In this document: positions 31,964 through 40,707 of the stretch, piece by piece | Layout of the letters: the number at the start of each line of letters is the position of its first letter | Numbering within the stretch: the stretch's first letter is position 1 | Assembly (NCBI GenBank): GCA_017396125.1 | Contig: JAFQMX010000049.1 | Span: 1 to 48,503 of the forward strand | Direction: 5' to 3' | DNA from: Clostridia bacterium | GTDB taxonomy: Bacteria > Bacillota > Clostridia > Christensenellales > Pumilibacteraceae | DNA length: 48,503 nt | Notes under the pieces: generated by a model | What the model was told of the DNA's origin: nothing | Seen by the model: only the letters and a program-made list of their open reading frames with translations | Database searches by the model: none | Position numbers and translations under genes: made by a program

Positions 31964-32510
31964 GCTTGCCCTCAACATCCTTGACATTTCCAACAACTCC
32001 TTAAGAGCCGGAGCGACCGAGGTTATTATTGAGATATGCGCTGATACGAAGGCGGATACCTTGAGTATAAAAATAACCGACAACGGCAAGGGTATGTCGC
32101 TTGAGTTTTTAAAGACGGTTACCGACCCTTTTGCAACTACCAGAAAGACTCGAAGAGTAGGTATGGGACTTCCGCTGATAAAAATGGAAGCGGAGATGGC
32201 CGGCGGTTCGTTTGATATAACGAGCGAAGTCGGAAAAGGCACTTCGGTGACGACTGTGTTTGGTCTCACTCATGTGGACAGGCCACCGCTTGGAGACGTA
32301 GCCGAAACCATAGCTGTTTTGATAGGAGCGCCAGAGGAAACGGAATATGTTCTCGTTTATTCCGTAGATGGAGAGGAGTACAGGTTTGACACCAAGGAAA
32401 TAAAGGAAGTTTTGGATGGAGTGGACATAAGATCCACGGAAATCATCGTGTTTTTAACACAAATGATACGAGAAAATATCAATAAAATTAATGGAGGTAA
32501 AATCCTATGA
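31956..32510 (+). CDS. GHKL ATPase domain protein between hndA and hndB
   Basis: This 184-residue protein has a histidine-kinase-like ATPase domain in its first ~120 residues: N-box ALNILDISNNSLRAGA, G1 box ITDNGKGMSLEF, F-box-like DPFATTRKT, and G2 box RVGMGLPLIKM. This looks more like a true histidine kinase catalytic domain than the RsbW-like gene at 28782. No phosphoacceptor domain, transmembrane segment or sensor domain is present. The C-terminal ~60 residues (VLVYSVDGEEYRFDTKEIKE...) are unassigned. It overlaps hndA and hndB, so it is made in step with the hydrogenase subunits. Confidence 0.82.
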   Translation: MTELALNILDISNNSLRAGATEVIIEICADTKADTLSIKITDNGKGMSLEFLKTVTDPFATTRKTRRVGMGLPLIKMEAEMAGGSFDITSEVGKGTSVTTVFGLTHVDRPPLGDVAETIAVLIGAPEETEYVLVYSVDGEEYRFDTKEIKEVLDGVDIRSTEIIVFLTQMIRENINKINGGKIL

Positions 32511-32869
32511 AAAGTTTGGAAGAACTTCAAGCAATCCGTGACCGCGTTAAGGCACAGATTAATAACCGTGAAGCAATGGACGGAAGCGATATTCGCGTAA
32601 TCGTTGGTATGGCAACTTGCGGAATCGCAGCAGGCGCAAGACCAGTTCTTACCACTTTTATGGAAGAAGTTGAGGCTAAAAAGCTTAGCAACGTAAAAGT
32701 AGGTCAGACCGGATGTATAGGTCTTTGCAAATTCGAGCCAATCGTAGAAGTATTGGTACCAGGACAGGAAAAAGTTACTTACGTTAACGTTGACCCTAAC
32801 AAGGCTCGTGAAATCGTACAAAGTCATATTCTCAACGGCAAGCCTGTTGTAGAATATATGTATAAATAA
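32507..32869 (+). CDS. hndB: Hydrogenase subunit HndB-like (thioredoxin-like [2Fe-2S] protein)
   Basis: This 120-residue small thioredoxin-like ferredoxin matches HndB of the NADP-reducing hydrogenase (HndABCD). It has a coiled N-terminus, ATCGIAAGARPVL with a single cysteine, and the second pair in TGCIGLCKFEPIVEV. The usual first C-x-C/C-x4-C pair is reduced to one Cys, as in many HndB proteins, so cluster binding is uncertain. It has an ATGA overlap with the preceding gene and lies 17 bases before hndC. Confidence 0.88.
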   Translation: MKSLEELQAIRDRVKAQINNREAMDGSDIRVIVGMATCGIAAGARPVLTTFMEEVEAKKLSNVKVGQTGCIGLCKFEPIVEVLVPGQEKVTYVNVDPNKAREIVQSHILNGKPVVEYMYK

Positions 32870-32886
32870 GACCAAGGAGAATAATA

Positions 32887-34698
32887 ATGTTAGAGAGAGC
32901 ACATATCTTGATTTGCGGCGGTACTGGTTGTACTTCCGGAAACAGTAAAGTTATTTTTAACGAATTTCAGAGATTGCTTGAAGAAAAGGGCATCAGAGAA
33001 GAAATTAAGCTTATTATGACCGGTTGCTTCGGCCTTTGCGCTAAGGGACCTATCGTAGTAGTTTATCCTGATGGTTCTTTCTATCAGCACGTTAAGCCTT
33101 CTGACGTAGAAGAAATCGTTAATGAGCATATTATGAAGGGCCGTCCTGTAACCAGACTTCTCGGTGACGAGAAAGACGAAAAGGGCGATCTTAAGCCTTT
33201 CAACGAGACCCCATTCTATAAGAAGCAGATGCGTATCTGTCTTAAGAACTGCGGTGTTATCGATCCTGAAAACATTGACGAATATCTTGCTTACGACGGA
33301 TATAAGGCATATGAAAAGTGCGTAACCGAAATGACCCCAATTGGCGTTATTGAAATGCTTATCGAAAGCGGATTGCGCGGTCGTGGCGGTGGCGGATTCT
33401 CCTGTGGTAAAAAATGGCTTTCTACCTATAATGCTAAGAACGATCAGAAGTACGTTGTATGTAACGCAGACGAGGGTGACCCAGGTGCGTTCATGGATAG
33501 ATCCGTTCTCGAAGGTGACCCACACGCTGTTATCGAGGCAATGATGATCGCTGGTTACGCAGTAGGCGCAACCCAGGGTTATGTTTACGTTCGTGCAGAG
33601 TACCCAATCGCAGTTAAGCGTCTCCAGATTGCTATCGATCAGGCTAGAGAGTACGGAATTTTGGGTGAAAATGCTATGGGTCTTGGCCATAAATTTGATA
33701 TGGAAATCAGACTCGGTGCTGGTGCGTTCGTTTGTGGTGAAGCAACTGCTCTTATCCAGAGTATCGAAGGCAGAAGAGGTGAGCCTAAGCAGAAGCCTCC
33801 TCACCTTGCTGACTGTGGTTTGTGGAGAAAACCAACCGTTTTGAACAACGTTGAAACCTATGCAAACATTCCACAGATTATCCTCAAGGGCGTTGACTGG
33901 TTTAAGTCTATCGGTAGCGAAAAGAGCCCAGGAACTAAAGTATTCGCACTCGGCGGAAAGATCAATAATACCGGTCTCGTTGAAGTACCTATGGGAACTA
34001 CCCTCCGTACTATCATCGAAGAAATCGGTGGCGGCATTCCTAAGGGAAAGAAATTTAAGGCTGCTCAGACTGGTGGACCAAGCGGTGGATGTATCCCTGC
34101 ACACCTTCTTGATACCCCAATCGACTACGATAACCTTATCGCAATCGGTTCTATGATGGGATCCGGCGGACTTATCGTTATGGACGAAGACAACTGTATG
34201 GTTGATATTGCTAAGTTCTTCTTGGAATTCACCGTTGACGAGTCCTGCGGTAAATGTACTCCTTGCCGTATCGGTAACAAGCGTCTTTACGAGATGCTCG
34301 AAAAGATTACCAGTGGTAAGGGAACTATGGAAGACCTCGATGAGATGGAAGCACTTTGTAAGTATATCAAAGAAAATTCCCTCTGTGGTCTCGGACAGAC
34401 TGCTCCAAACCCAGTTCTTTCCACCCTCAAATATTTCCGCGACGAGTATGTAGCGCACGTTCGTGACAAGAAGTGTCCAGCAGGTGTATGTACTGCATTG
34501 CTTAACTTTGTAATCGACGCTGACGCTTGTATCGGTTGTGGAATGTGTGCTAGACAGTGCCCAGCAGGCGCTATCGCTCAGACCAAATATATTCCAGAAG
34601 GTCACAAACTTGCTTCTTACGAGATCAACACCGAAAAGTGTATCAAGTGCGGAGCTTGTATGGCCGCTTGCCGCAAGAATGCAATAAGCAAAAGGTAA
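32887..34698 (+). CDS. hndC: NADH/FMN subunit of the hydrogenase, HndC/HydB (NuoF-like)
   Basis: This 603-residue flavoprotein oxidises or reduces NAD(P)H and is the likely site of electron bifurcation in HydABC-type enzymes. Domains in order are: an N-terminal thioredoxin-like [2Fe-2S] domain (GGTGCTSGN, TGCFGLCAKGP); the NADH/FMN-binding domain (SGLRGRGGGGFSCGKKW, CNADEGDPGAFMDR); an SLBB region; the NuoF [4Fe-4S] motif ESCGKCTPCRIG; and a C-terminal two-[4Fe-4S] ferredoxin (CIGCGMCARQCPAGAI, CIKCGACMAACRKNAI). Codon use is strongly biased, so expression is probably high. It is followed 15 bases later by the catalytic subunit. Confidence 0.96.
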   Translation: MLERAHILICGGTGCTSGNSKVIFNEFQRLLEEKGIREEIKLIMTGCFGLCAKGPIVVVYPDGSFYQHVKPSDVEEIVNEHIMKGRPVTRLLGDEKDEKGDLKPFNETPFYKKQMRICLKNCGVIDPENIDEYLAYDGYKAYEKCVTEMTPIGVIEMLIESGLRGRGGGGFSCGKKWLSTYNAKNDQKYVVCNADEGDPGAFMDRSVLEGDPHAVIEAMMIAGYAVGATQGYVYVRAEYPIAVKRLQIAIDQAREYGILGENAMGLGHKFDMEIRLGAGAFVCGEATALIQSIEGRRGEPKQKPPHLADCGLWRKPTVLNNVETYANIPQIILKGVDWFKSIGSEKSPGTKVFALGGKINNTGLVEVPMGTTLRTIIEEIGGGIPKGKKFKAAQTGGPSGGCIPAHLLDTPIDYDNLIAIGSMMGSGGLIVMDEDNCMVDIAKFFLEFTVDESCGKCTPCRIGNKRLYEMLEKITSGKGTMEDLDEMEALCKYIKENSLCGLGQTAPNPVLSTLKYFRDEYVAHVRDKKCPAGVCTALLNFVIDADACIGCGMCARQCPAGAIAQTKYIPEGHKLASYEINTEKCIKCGACMAACRKNAISKR

Positions 34699-34713
34699 AC
34701 AGGAGAAACAGAA

Positions 34714-36453
34714 ATGAAAGAAGTTACTTTGAAAATAAATGGAGTAAGCGTTACCGTTCCTGCAGGCACCAAAATTCTTGATGCTGCAAAAAAAGCAGGT
34801 TTTAATATCCCAACGCTTTGCTATCTTAAGGATATCTGCAACGACGGCTCCTGCCGTATCTGCGTTGTAGAGGTAAAAGGTCAGAAAAAGCTTATTACCG
34901 CTTGTTCTGCTACCGTAAAAGACGAGATGGAAGTGTTTACTTCTACTCCAAAGGTTATTGCAGCAAGAAAGACTACTCTCGAGCTTATGCTTTCTAATCA
35001 CAATAAGAATTGTCTTTCTTGTGCGCGTTCTACCAACTGTGAGCTTCAGAAGCTTTCTTTGGAATATGGTTGTGATACCAAGGCTTTCCAAGGCGCTGTA
35101 ACCAAGTCTCGCGTTGATGAAAACGATTATCTCGTTCGTGACAACAGCAAGTGTATTCTTTGCCGTCGTTGCGTAGCAGTTTGTAACAAAATTCAGACTG
35201 TTGGTGTAATTGGTGCTAACAACCGTGGTTTTGCTTCCGAAATCGGTTGTGCATTCGAGAAGAAACTTGACAATACCTCTTGTATCGCTTGTGGACAGTG
35301 TATCAACGTTTGTCCTACCGGCGCTCTTCATGAGAAAGACGATACCGCTAAGGTTATCGCTGCTATCGAGGATCCAGAAAAGTACGTTATCTTTGGTACT
35401 GCTCCATCCGTAAGAGTAGCGCTTGCTGAAGAATTCGGATATCCTATCGGAACCGATGCAGAAGGCAAGATGGTTAGCGCTATTAAGCGTGTTGGTGCTG
35501 ACAAGGTGTTCGACGTTAACATGGCAGCAGATATGACCATTATGGAAGAAGGCACCGAGCTTCTTGCAAGATTGAAGGACAAGACCGCAGCTCTTCCTAT
35601 GATCACCAGCTGTAGCCCAGGTTGGATCAGATTTATCGAGTTCTACTATCCAGAACTCCTTCCACACCTTTCTTCCTGCAAGTCTCCACAACAGATGTTT
35701 GGTGCTATCATGAAGACTTACTACGCTGAGAAGTTCAACATTGATCCTAAGAAGATCTACGTTGTATCCGTAATGCCTTGCGTAGCTAAGAAGACCGAAA
35801 TTTTGCGTGATGACGAAGCAGCTGCAGGTGTTCCTGACGTTGACGTAGTTCTCACCACCAGAGAGCTTGCTCGTTTGATCAAGGCTAAATCTATTGATTT
35901 TGCAGCTCTTCCTAACGAAGAATTCGATAACCCTATCGGACAGGGTACTACCGCAGGTTTGATCTTCGGTGCTACTGGTGGTGTTATGGAAGCTGCTTTG
36001 CGTACCGTTGCTGACGTATTGACCGGTGAGAACCTCGAAAAAATTGACTACAAGGCTGTAAGAGGAACTGCTGGTATCAAGGAAGCAAAGGTTAAGATTG
36101 CAGGCAACGAAATCAAGGTTTGCGTAGCTCATACTATGGCTAACGCTCGTAAGATTCTTGAGGATATCAAGGCTGGCAAGTGCGACTACCACTTCATCGA
36201 AATCATGACCTGCCCAGGCGGTTGTGTAAACGGTGGTGGACAACCAATCGTTCCTTCTTATATCTCCAACAACGTAGACGTAAAGGCTCTCAGAGCAAAA
36301 GCTATCTACGACAAGGATAAGAAGTCCGGACTCCGCAAGAGCCACGAGAACCCAGTTGTTAAGGCTCTTTATGAGGAATACTTCGACCATCCAAATAGCC
36401 ACAAGGCTCATCATATTCTTCATACTACCTATCATAAGAGAGAAAAGTATTAA
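34714..36453 (+). CDS. hndD: Catalytic [FeFe]-hydrogenase subunit, HndD/HydA
   Basis: This 579-residue subunit makes or oxidises H2. It starts with a plant-type [2Fe-2S] domain (LCYLKDICNDGSCRICVVEV). The His-ligated [4Fe-4S] motif (HNKNCLSCARSTNCELQ), two [4Fe-4S] clusters (CILCRRCVAVCNK, CIACGQCINVCPTGAL) and the H-cluster domain follow. H-cluster motifs are TSCSPGW with C300, MPCVAKKTE with C356, and TCPGGCVNGGGQP with C500 and C504. TSCSPGW, with SSCKSPQQMFGA downstream, is a variant of the textbook TSCCPGW that I recall from NAD-linked multimeric enzymes. Maturases HydE, HydF and HydG are not in this window. Together with HndA-C it should link NADH and ferredoxin oxidation to H2 production in fermentation. 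A terminator follows. Confidence 0.96.
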   Translation: MKEVTLKINGVSVTVPAGTKILDAAKKAGFNIPTLCYLKDICNDGSCRICVVEVKGQKKLITACSATVKDEMEVFTSTPKVIAARKTTLELMLSNHNKNCLSCARSTNCELQKLSLEYGCDTKAFQGAVTKSRVDENDYLVRDNSKCILCRRCVAVCNKIQTVGVIGANNRGFASEIGCAFEKKLDNTSCIACGQCINVCPTGALHEKDDTAKVIAAIEDPEKYVIFGTAPSVRVALAEEFGYPIGTDAEGKMVSAIKRVGADKVFDVNMAADMTIMEEGTELLARLKDKTAALPMITSCSPGWIRFIEFYYPELLPHLSSCKSPQQMFGAIMKTYYAEKFNIDPKKIYVVSVMPCVAKKTEILRDDEAAAGVPDVDVVLTTRELARLIKAKSIDFAALPNEEFDNPIGQGTTAGLIFGATGGVMEAALRTVADVLTGENLEKIDYKAVRGTAGIKEAKVKIAGNEIKVCVAHTMANARKILEDIKAGKCDYHFIEIMTCPGGCVNGGGQPIVPSYISNNVDVKALRAKAIYDKDKKSGLRKSHENPVVKALYEEYFDHPNSHKAHHILHTTYHKREKY

Positions 36454-36478
36454 GAATAAATTCTTAAAAAAAGTCAAG

Positions 36479-36510
36479 ACCGCAGCGGAATTCCGTTGCG
36501 GTTTTCTTTT
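36479..36510 (+). terminator. Terminator of the hydrogenase operon
   Basis: ACCGCAGCGG (36479-36488) pairs with CCGTTGCGGT (36493-36502), with one G-U pair and the loop AATT, followed by a T-rich tract. Confidence 0.92.
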
Positions 36511-36617
36511 TTTGATTTGTTGGCATAAGGGTTATTCCGTATAGCCATGCTTTTTTTGCCGATTTTATTTGACGTAAATTGCTTTAGTTTTACTAGATTG
36601 CTTAACGCTCCAGCGAC

Positions 36618-36646
36618 TTGCAAAAAACGTGTATTTATGGTAGAAT
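36618..36646 (+). promoter_or_regulatory. Possible promoter for the AT-rich membrane-protein genes
   Basis: TTGCAA (36618-36623), a 17-base spacer, TAGAAT (36641-36646). It lies 100 bases upstream of ATG 36746. The leader between them shows no recognised element. Confidence 0.5.
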
Positions 36647-36745
36647 GGGAATAAGCGCAATAATTGCACTAATATGCGGTAGTCTTGGTGGTATAAGGGT
36701 AGAACTAAATTGAAATTAACCTAATATTTAATAAGGAGCTTAGTC

Positions 36746-37159
36746 ATGAAGAAAAGAAAACAGCAAACAAGCAAAATGAGTATTTATCAAAGAATGAAAA
36801 ATACTGGAATGATTGTTATGTTCTATGCTATGTGTATAATACCATTTGGGACATTGGTGTTTTTATTACAAGAGGTATCCATCCTTAATATTATAGCTTT
36901 GATTATTAACATAATAGCATGTATAGTGTTTTTCATTTACTTACGTCTTGAAATGAGAAATAATAAAAATACTGATTCATCTATTTGCATTGATACAACT
37001 GAAGATAATAAAAATAAGGTAGAAACAAAAGAGGAAACGTTGATGAATATCAAACAGAAAATAAAAAAATTTATTTATATAAGAATACCTGCAACGATTT
37101 TTATGATCTCTTTTGGTTGTTATGCGCTTGTGTGTTTTGTTAGTTTTGGGTGGATTTAA
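36746..37159 (+). CDS. Small membrane protein, function unknown (AT-rich region, first gene)
   Basis: This 137-residue protein has a basic N-terminus (MKKRKQQTSKMSIYQRMK), two adjacent hydrophobic helices (~20-66), a hydrophilic Asn/Lys/Glu/Thr-rich loop, and a third helix at the C-terminus (IFMISFGCYALVCFVSFG). AAGGAG precedes the ATG. I recognise no family. Codon use (ATA, AGA, TTA) and low GC differ sharply from the hydrogenase operon before it, as do the next two genes. It may be horizontally acquired accessory DNA. Confidence 0.68.
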   Translation: MKKRKQQTSKMSIYQRMKNTGMIVMFYAMCIIPFGTLVFLLQEVSILNIIALIINIIACIVFFIYLRLEMRNNKNTDSSICIDTTEDNKNKVETKEETLMNIKQKIKKFIYIRIPATIFMISFGCYALVCFVSFGWI

Positions 37160-37225
37160 TGAAAAAATTTTTTGTGGCGTTGCCAATTGTATTTTTTGGT
37201 CGATTATAATTATTGACTTTATAGA

Positions 37226-37780
37226 ATGGGTATTATGATAGATAAAAAGGGTATATATAAAAATATAGATGTTTCATTAAAAGAAGGGAAAGTATTTAAA
37301 AGACAAGATTGGATTATTACATATTCTTTATTTGTGAGTTGTTTAATGCTTCCTATATGTGGCGTTGTATGTTTTTTATTAAGTATATATGGAATTGAAA
37401 ATTTTGCTAACGAAGATTTATTTGTACTCACTTGTTCTAGTATTATTATGTTATTCTTAGTAGTAGGTATTGTTTTTGTTCTTGTACAAAAAGGGCGGTT
37501 AAGAAAAAAAATATATTTATGCTTTGATGATGCAGTTGAGTTATATGCTAAAACAGTTGCTATAGATAGAATTTATTATCCGATACGACCTGCGACAAAA
37601 TTAATGGTAACGTTTTATTATAACAAGAGAAGACATACTTTATATAGTGGTGATCCAAATAAAAACTACTATATAATAAAAAATAATGGATATTACAAAA
37701 TATTAGAGAGATATGCTGATAAAAAAGTAAAAATTCTATATTCGCCAAAGTATGATGAAGTATTCTTTTTAAAAAAGTAA
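37226..37780 (+). CDS. Two-helix membrane protein, possibly DUF3592-like (AT-rich region, second gene)
   Basis: This 184-residue protein has two membrane helices (about 30-56 and 70-90) followed by a ~95-residue soluble domain. The end, GYYKILERYADKKVKILYSP plus YDEVFFLKK, resembles the C-terminal pattern of DUF3592 proteins (Gly, then V-x-V-x-Y-x-P), which are small membrane proteins of unknown role. The N-terminus before the first helix is charged. The ribosome-binding site is weak, and ATG 37235 is an alternative start. AT-rich composition matches its neighbours. The family call is tentative. Confidence 0.6.
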   Translation: MGIMIDKKGIYKNIDVSLKEGKVFKRQDWIITYSLFVSCLMLPICGVVCFLLSIYGIENFANEDLFVLTCSSIIMLFLVVGIVFVLVQKGRLRKKIYLCFDDAVELYAKTVAIDRIYYPIRPATKLMVTFYYNKRRHTLYSGDPNKNYYIIKNNGYYKILERYADKKVKILYSPKYDEVFFLKK

Positions 37781-37821
37781 AAAAGGATTTACAAAATATT
37801 ATAGGAATTAAATCATAAAAT

Positions 37822-38301
37822 ATGAAATTTAAAATTAAAGTGAACAAAGATAAGATAATCGGCAATATAGTTATGCTTACTATATATATTATAGCATATA
37901 TTTTTTTTGTTATTATGGCAATAGTACTAAAAAACAAAGAAATATTGATTGGTATACCTCTTTTTTGTATTCCAATGGTTATGGGACAGCTTGATTTATT
38001 TCGGCAAATGCAATGGTATGAAATATATATAGATAAAATAGTAGTAAAAAATATCTATGGAAAAGTTAACGAAGTTTATTTTAGTGCTGTAAAAGAAATT
38101 CAAGAGAAAAGAATAGCAACATTTACAAGAGATTCAGGAAAAAAATACTATATATTTTTAGACGGCAGGCCATTAAGAAGATGGTATGAATTTTTGACTT
38201 GTGACAATCATAAAAAAACTTGCGTGAGGGTTTTGGTAACGGATGAATTGAAAAAATTCATAATTGAGGAAAAACAATATGTAGTAATCAATATGCAATA
38301 G
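37822..38301 (+). CDS. Two-helix membrane protein with PH-like tail (AT-rich region, third gene)
   Basis: This 159-residue protein has a lysine-rich start (MKFKIKVNKDK), two membrane helices (~13-37 and 41-56), then a ~100-residue domain. Its pattern (YEIYIDKIVVKNIYGKVNE, then VKEIQEKRI) looks like the bacterial PH-type domain of small membrane proteins. Function is unknown. It shares layout (two helices plus a beta-rich cytoplasmic domain), composition and orientation with the preceding gene, so the two may be related or belong to one accessory system such as immunity proteins. No toxin or secretion gene is nearby. Confidence 0.6.
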   Translation: MKFKIKVNKDKIIGNIVMLTIYIIAYIFFVIMAIVLKNKEILIGIPLFCIPMVMGQLDLFRQMQWYEIYIDKIVVKNIYGKVNEVYFSAVKEIQEKRIATFTRDSGKKYYIFLDGRPLRRWYEFLTCDNHKKTCVRVLVTDELKKFIIEEKQYVVINMQ

Positions 38302-38346
38302 TTAAAATAACAATAGATGGTAGTATATAATTAAATATCAAGAAAT

Positions 38347-38395
38347 AACGCACTTAGCAAAGACTAAATAAGTCAAAAGCCAAGTGCGTTTTTTT
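38347..38395 (+). terminator. Rho-independent terminator after the AT-rich genes
   Basis: AACGCACTT (38347-38355) pairs with AAGTGCGTT (38382-38390). A smaller GACT/AGTC helix sits inside the loop, and a run of Ts follows. Confidence 0.88.
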
Positions 38396-38583
38396 GTTAT
38401 ATAAAAACATACAAAAATTAAAATTAGTTATAGAAAAGTAAAGGAAAGTAAGAAAACAGTATAGGCAGATAAAGAAATAGTAAGGATAGAGTTTCTGGTG
38501 CAGAGCAAGAAAAATAGTATACTAGGTACGTAATCGGGCGAGCAATCTACAACACCCAAATTTTGTGACCATAATTAAATGAC

Positions 38584-38612
38584 TTGCCAAAATTCACTGC
38601 ATATAGTATAAT
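38584..38612 (+). promoter_or_regulatory. Sigma-A-like promoter for the rimK-yggS-sepF-lspA block
   Basis: TTGCCA (38584-38589), a 17-base spacer, TATAAT (38607-38612), 28 bases before ATG 38641. It could drive the following run of closely spaced genes. Confidence 0.75.
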
Positions 38613-38640
38613 GAATTGATAGTAGGTAAAAAAGGTGTAT

Positions 38641-39492
38641 ATGAAAGGTATTATCGTAAAAAACCGATATTATAGTGACAGTGGACAAGCATACGTCACC
38701 GATAGACTAGAGGAAGAATTGCAAAAACGCAACGTTTCGGTGCAAACTATGGAGTTCTTTTTGAGCTATGACAAGGACGGAAATTACGTTTTGCCACAAG
38801 TTGATGCAGACTTTGTTATTTTCTTTGACAAGGATGCTGCGCTGTCGCGTGCATTGGAGAAAAAATATCGAATGTTCAACAGCACCTTTACGTTAGTTGC
38901 TTGCGATGACAAAGAAAAGACTTATGCGGAAATAGAGGGAATGGGTATCAAAATCCCCAAGACGATAATTTCTCCGCTTATGTTTAATTCGGTGGACGTG
39001 GACGACGATAATTTTGAAAATTTTGTCAAGGATGCGCTGGGATTTCCGATGATTATCAAGGAAAACGTTGGTAGTTTGGGTATGCAGGTTTATCTTGCGA
39101 GCAACGAAAAAGAGTTAAAGCAAATTCGTAGCAATCTCAAGCACGCCCCTCACACTTACCAAAGCTACGAGGGTAATTTTGGTAGCGATGTTAGGACGTA
39201 TGTCGTTGGTGGCAAGGTGGTAGCTGCGTGTCGTAGAAAAAACACGACTTCTTTCAAATCCAACATTTCCGCAGGGGGAGATATGGAATTGATAGAGCTT
39301 TCACCTGAATTTATTGAAGCGGCGCAAAAAATTGCAAACAAGCTAAAAATGGATTACGGCTCTGTAGATTTTGCCGATGCTGAGCATCCGATATTTCTGG
39401 AAGCAAATAGCAACGCATACTTTAGAGCGATAGAAAAATTAGGAGTAAATATTGCAGGGCATATTGCCGAGCATATATTAAAATCATGCTGA
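38641..39492 (+). CDS. RimK-like ATP-grasp ligase
   Basis: This 283-residue protein has the ATP-grasp fold seen in RimK, which adds glutamate or similar amino acids to a carboxyl group. Visible segments are the lysine/glycine-rich loop LGFPMIIKENVGSLGMQVYL, the strand around YQSYEGNFGSDVRTYVVGG with VVAACRRKN, and the metal-site end DYGSVDFADAEHPIFLEANSN. I chose ATG 38641, preceded by AAAGGTG; the GTG six bases earlier is inside that site. The acceptor and added group are unknown. Its 3' end overlaps yggS by 7 bases. Confidence 0.85.
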   Translation: MKGIIVKNRYYSDSGQAYVTDRLEEELQKRNVSVQTMEFFLSYDKDGNYVLPQVDADFVIFFDKDAALSRALEKKYRMFNSTFTLVACDDKEKTYAEIEGMGIKIPKTIISPLMFNSVDVDDDNFENFVKDALGFPMIIKENVGSLGMQVYLASNEKELKQIRSNLKHAPHTYQSYEGNFGSDVRTYVVGGKVVAACRRKNTTSFKSNISAGGDMELIELSPEFIEAAQKIANKLKMDYGSVDFADAEHPIFLEANSNAYFRAIEKLGVNIAGHIAEHILKSC

Positions 39493-40127
39493 AACAAAAC
39501 GTAGAAAATTTAATCTCAACTTTGCCAAAAAAGGTGCGAATCGTTCCTGCTACCAAAACTGTGGCAGTTGACGTAATCAATCAACTTCCATCCTGCGGTA
39601 TAACCGAAGCCGGCGAAAATAAAGTTCAGGAATTGTTGGAAAAATTCGACCACGTACGCGGAATTTCTTGGCATTTTATTGGTAATCTTCAGACCAACAA
39701 GGTCAAGTATATAGTTGACAAGGTTGTTATGATTCAGTCCGTGGACAGAATTGCGCTTGCTCAGGAAATCGAAAAGCGTTGTGCCAAAATCGACAAGGTT
39801 ATGGACGTGCTTATCGAGGTCAATATCGGTAGGGAAGAGAGCAAGGGCGGTGTTTTGGTCGAAAACTTTGACGAGCTGAAAGATTTTATTTTACAGCAAA
39901 AGCACCTGAGATTAAAGGGCATAATGACCGTTTTGCCGATAGGCGCACCTGACGAGTTGTACAAGCAGGCCTTTGAGCTCAAAGAGAAGTTGCGTACCGA
40001 AGTGCCTGATGCTGATATTTTGTCCTGCGGTATGAGCGATGATTACCAAAAGGCAATAGGCTTTGGCTCGGATATGATACGCCCGGGCAGTATACTGTTT
40101 GGACAACGAAATTATGACAAGGTTTAG
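39486..40127 (+). CDS. yggS: YggS/PLPBP family PLP homeostasis protein
   Basis: This 213-residue single-domain PLP-binding protein (fold type III TIM barrel) has no known catalytic activity in the family. It helps balance pyridoxal phosphate and amino or keto acid pools. The PLP lysine lies in VPATKT, and WHFIGNLQTNKVKYI, LIEVNIGREESKGG, CGMSDDYQKAI and FGSDMIRPGSILFG are diagnostic. It corresponds to ylmE, the gene before sepF in many Firmicutes, and its position here is the same. Confidence 0.95.
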   Translation: MLKQNVENLISTLPKKVRIVPATKTVAVDVINQLPSCGITEAGENKVQELLEKFDHVRGISWHFIGNLQTNKVKYIVDKVVMIQSVDRIALAQEIEKRCAKIDKVMDVLIEVNIGREESKGGVLVENFDELKDFILQQKHLRLKGIMTVLPIGAPDELYKQAFELKEKLRTEVPDADILSCGMSDDYQKAIGFGSDMIRPGSILFGQRNYDKV

Positions 40128-40193
40128 TAGCGCAATTTGTGCAATTAAATCTATGCTATATCTCAAAACAAAGAGAATTAAAGGAGAATAACA

Positions 40194-40706
40194 ATGGCTT
40201 TTAACGATTGGTTGGGTAGACGAGGAGAAAAGAAAGAAGAAATTGAGTATTATGAGGATACTCACAACGAAAAGGGCGAATATATCGGAAAAAGTAACGA
40301 TGGATTCGATGAGTACGCTCCACGTATGGAAAGACGCGGACGCTCATATTCCGCACCCGAGCAGGAGCGTCCCGCAAATTATACCGACCAGAATTACGGG
40401 TTTAGTCAGACCTTTGAAAACGCTCCGCCCGCACAGGACGCAGGTTTTCCGAAGTCCTACAATAATATAGTGGTTTATTATCCGCAGACTCCAGAAGACG
40501 TTCAGGCGCTTATTGACTATCTAAAGCGCAAAGAGCCTGCTATCATCAATCTTGACGACGTGCAACCAAACATAGCGCAAAGAATTCTCGACTTTTTGTC
40601 GGGAGCGATTTACGGTCTTAACGGAAGCGTTCACCGTATTTCTGGAAATATTTTCCTTCTCTCGCCACAAGGTGTGGAAATTACGATGCCATATGCAAAA
40701 AAATAA
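40194..40706 (+). CDS. sepF: Cell division protein SepF
   Basis: This 170-residue FtsZ-associated protein bundles and tethers FtsZ filaments at the septum. It starts with a short amphipathic N-terminal helix (MAFNDWLGRR) that can bind the membrane. A ~75-residue charged, proline- and tyrosine-rich linker and the conserved C-terminal domain follow (YPQTPEDVQALIDYL, PAIINLDDVQPNIAQRILDF, GSVHRISGNIFLLSPQGVEI). AAAGGAG precedes ATG 40194. It follows yggS, as in Bacillus, and is followed one base after its stop by lspA. Confidence 0.95.
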   Translation: MAFNDWLGRRGEKKEEIEYYEDTHNEKGEYIGKSNDGFDEYAPRMERRGRSYSAPEQERPANYTDQNYGFSQTFENAPPAQDAGFPKSYNNIVVYYPQTPEDVQALIDYLKRKEPAIINLDDVQPNIAQRILDFLSGAIYGLNGSVHRISGNIFLLSPQGVEITMPYAKK

Positions 40707-40707
40707 T

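Larger units (their letters stand above)
38302..38640 (+). other. Intergenic region before the RimK-like gene
   Basis: These 339 bases contain a terminator (38347-38395) and a promoter (38584-38612). The ~190 bases between them are purine-rich and hold no open reading frame, tRNA, palindrome or known RNA fold that I can see. Confidence 0.6.

Noticed and set aside
32890..36477. 1,195-codon open frame on the minus strand opposite hndC and hndD
   Set aside because: The plus strand encodes two unmistakable Fe-S enzymes with all motifs. Their biased codon use simply leaves the reverse frame open, and the reverse product has no recognisable domain or ribosome-binding site.
36454..38640. Prophage or integrative element around the AT-rich genes
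   Set aside because: No integrase, transposase, att-like direct repeat or phage gene was found; only composition and unknown membrane proteins suggest acquisition.
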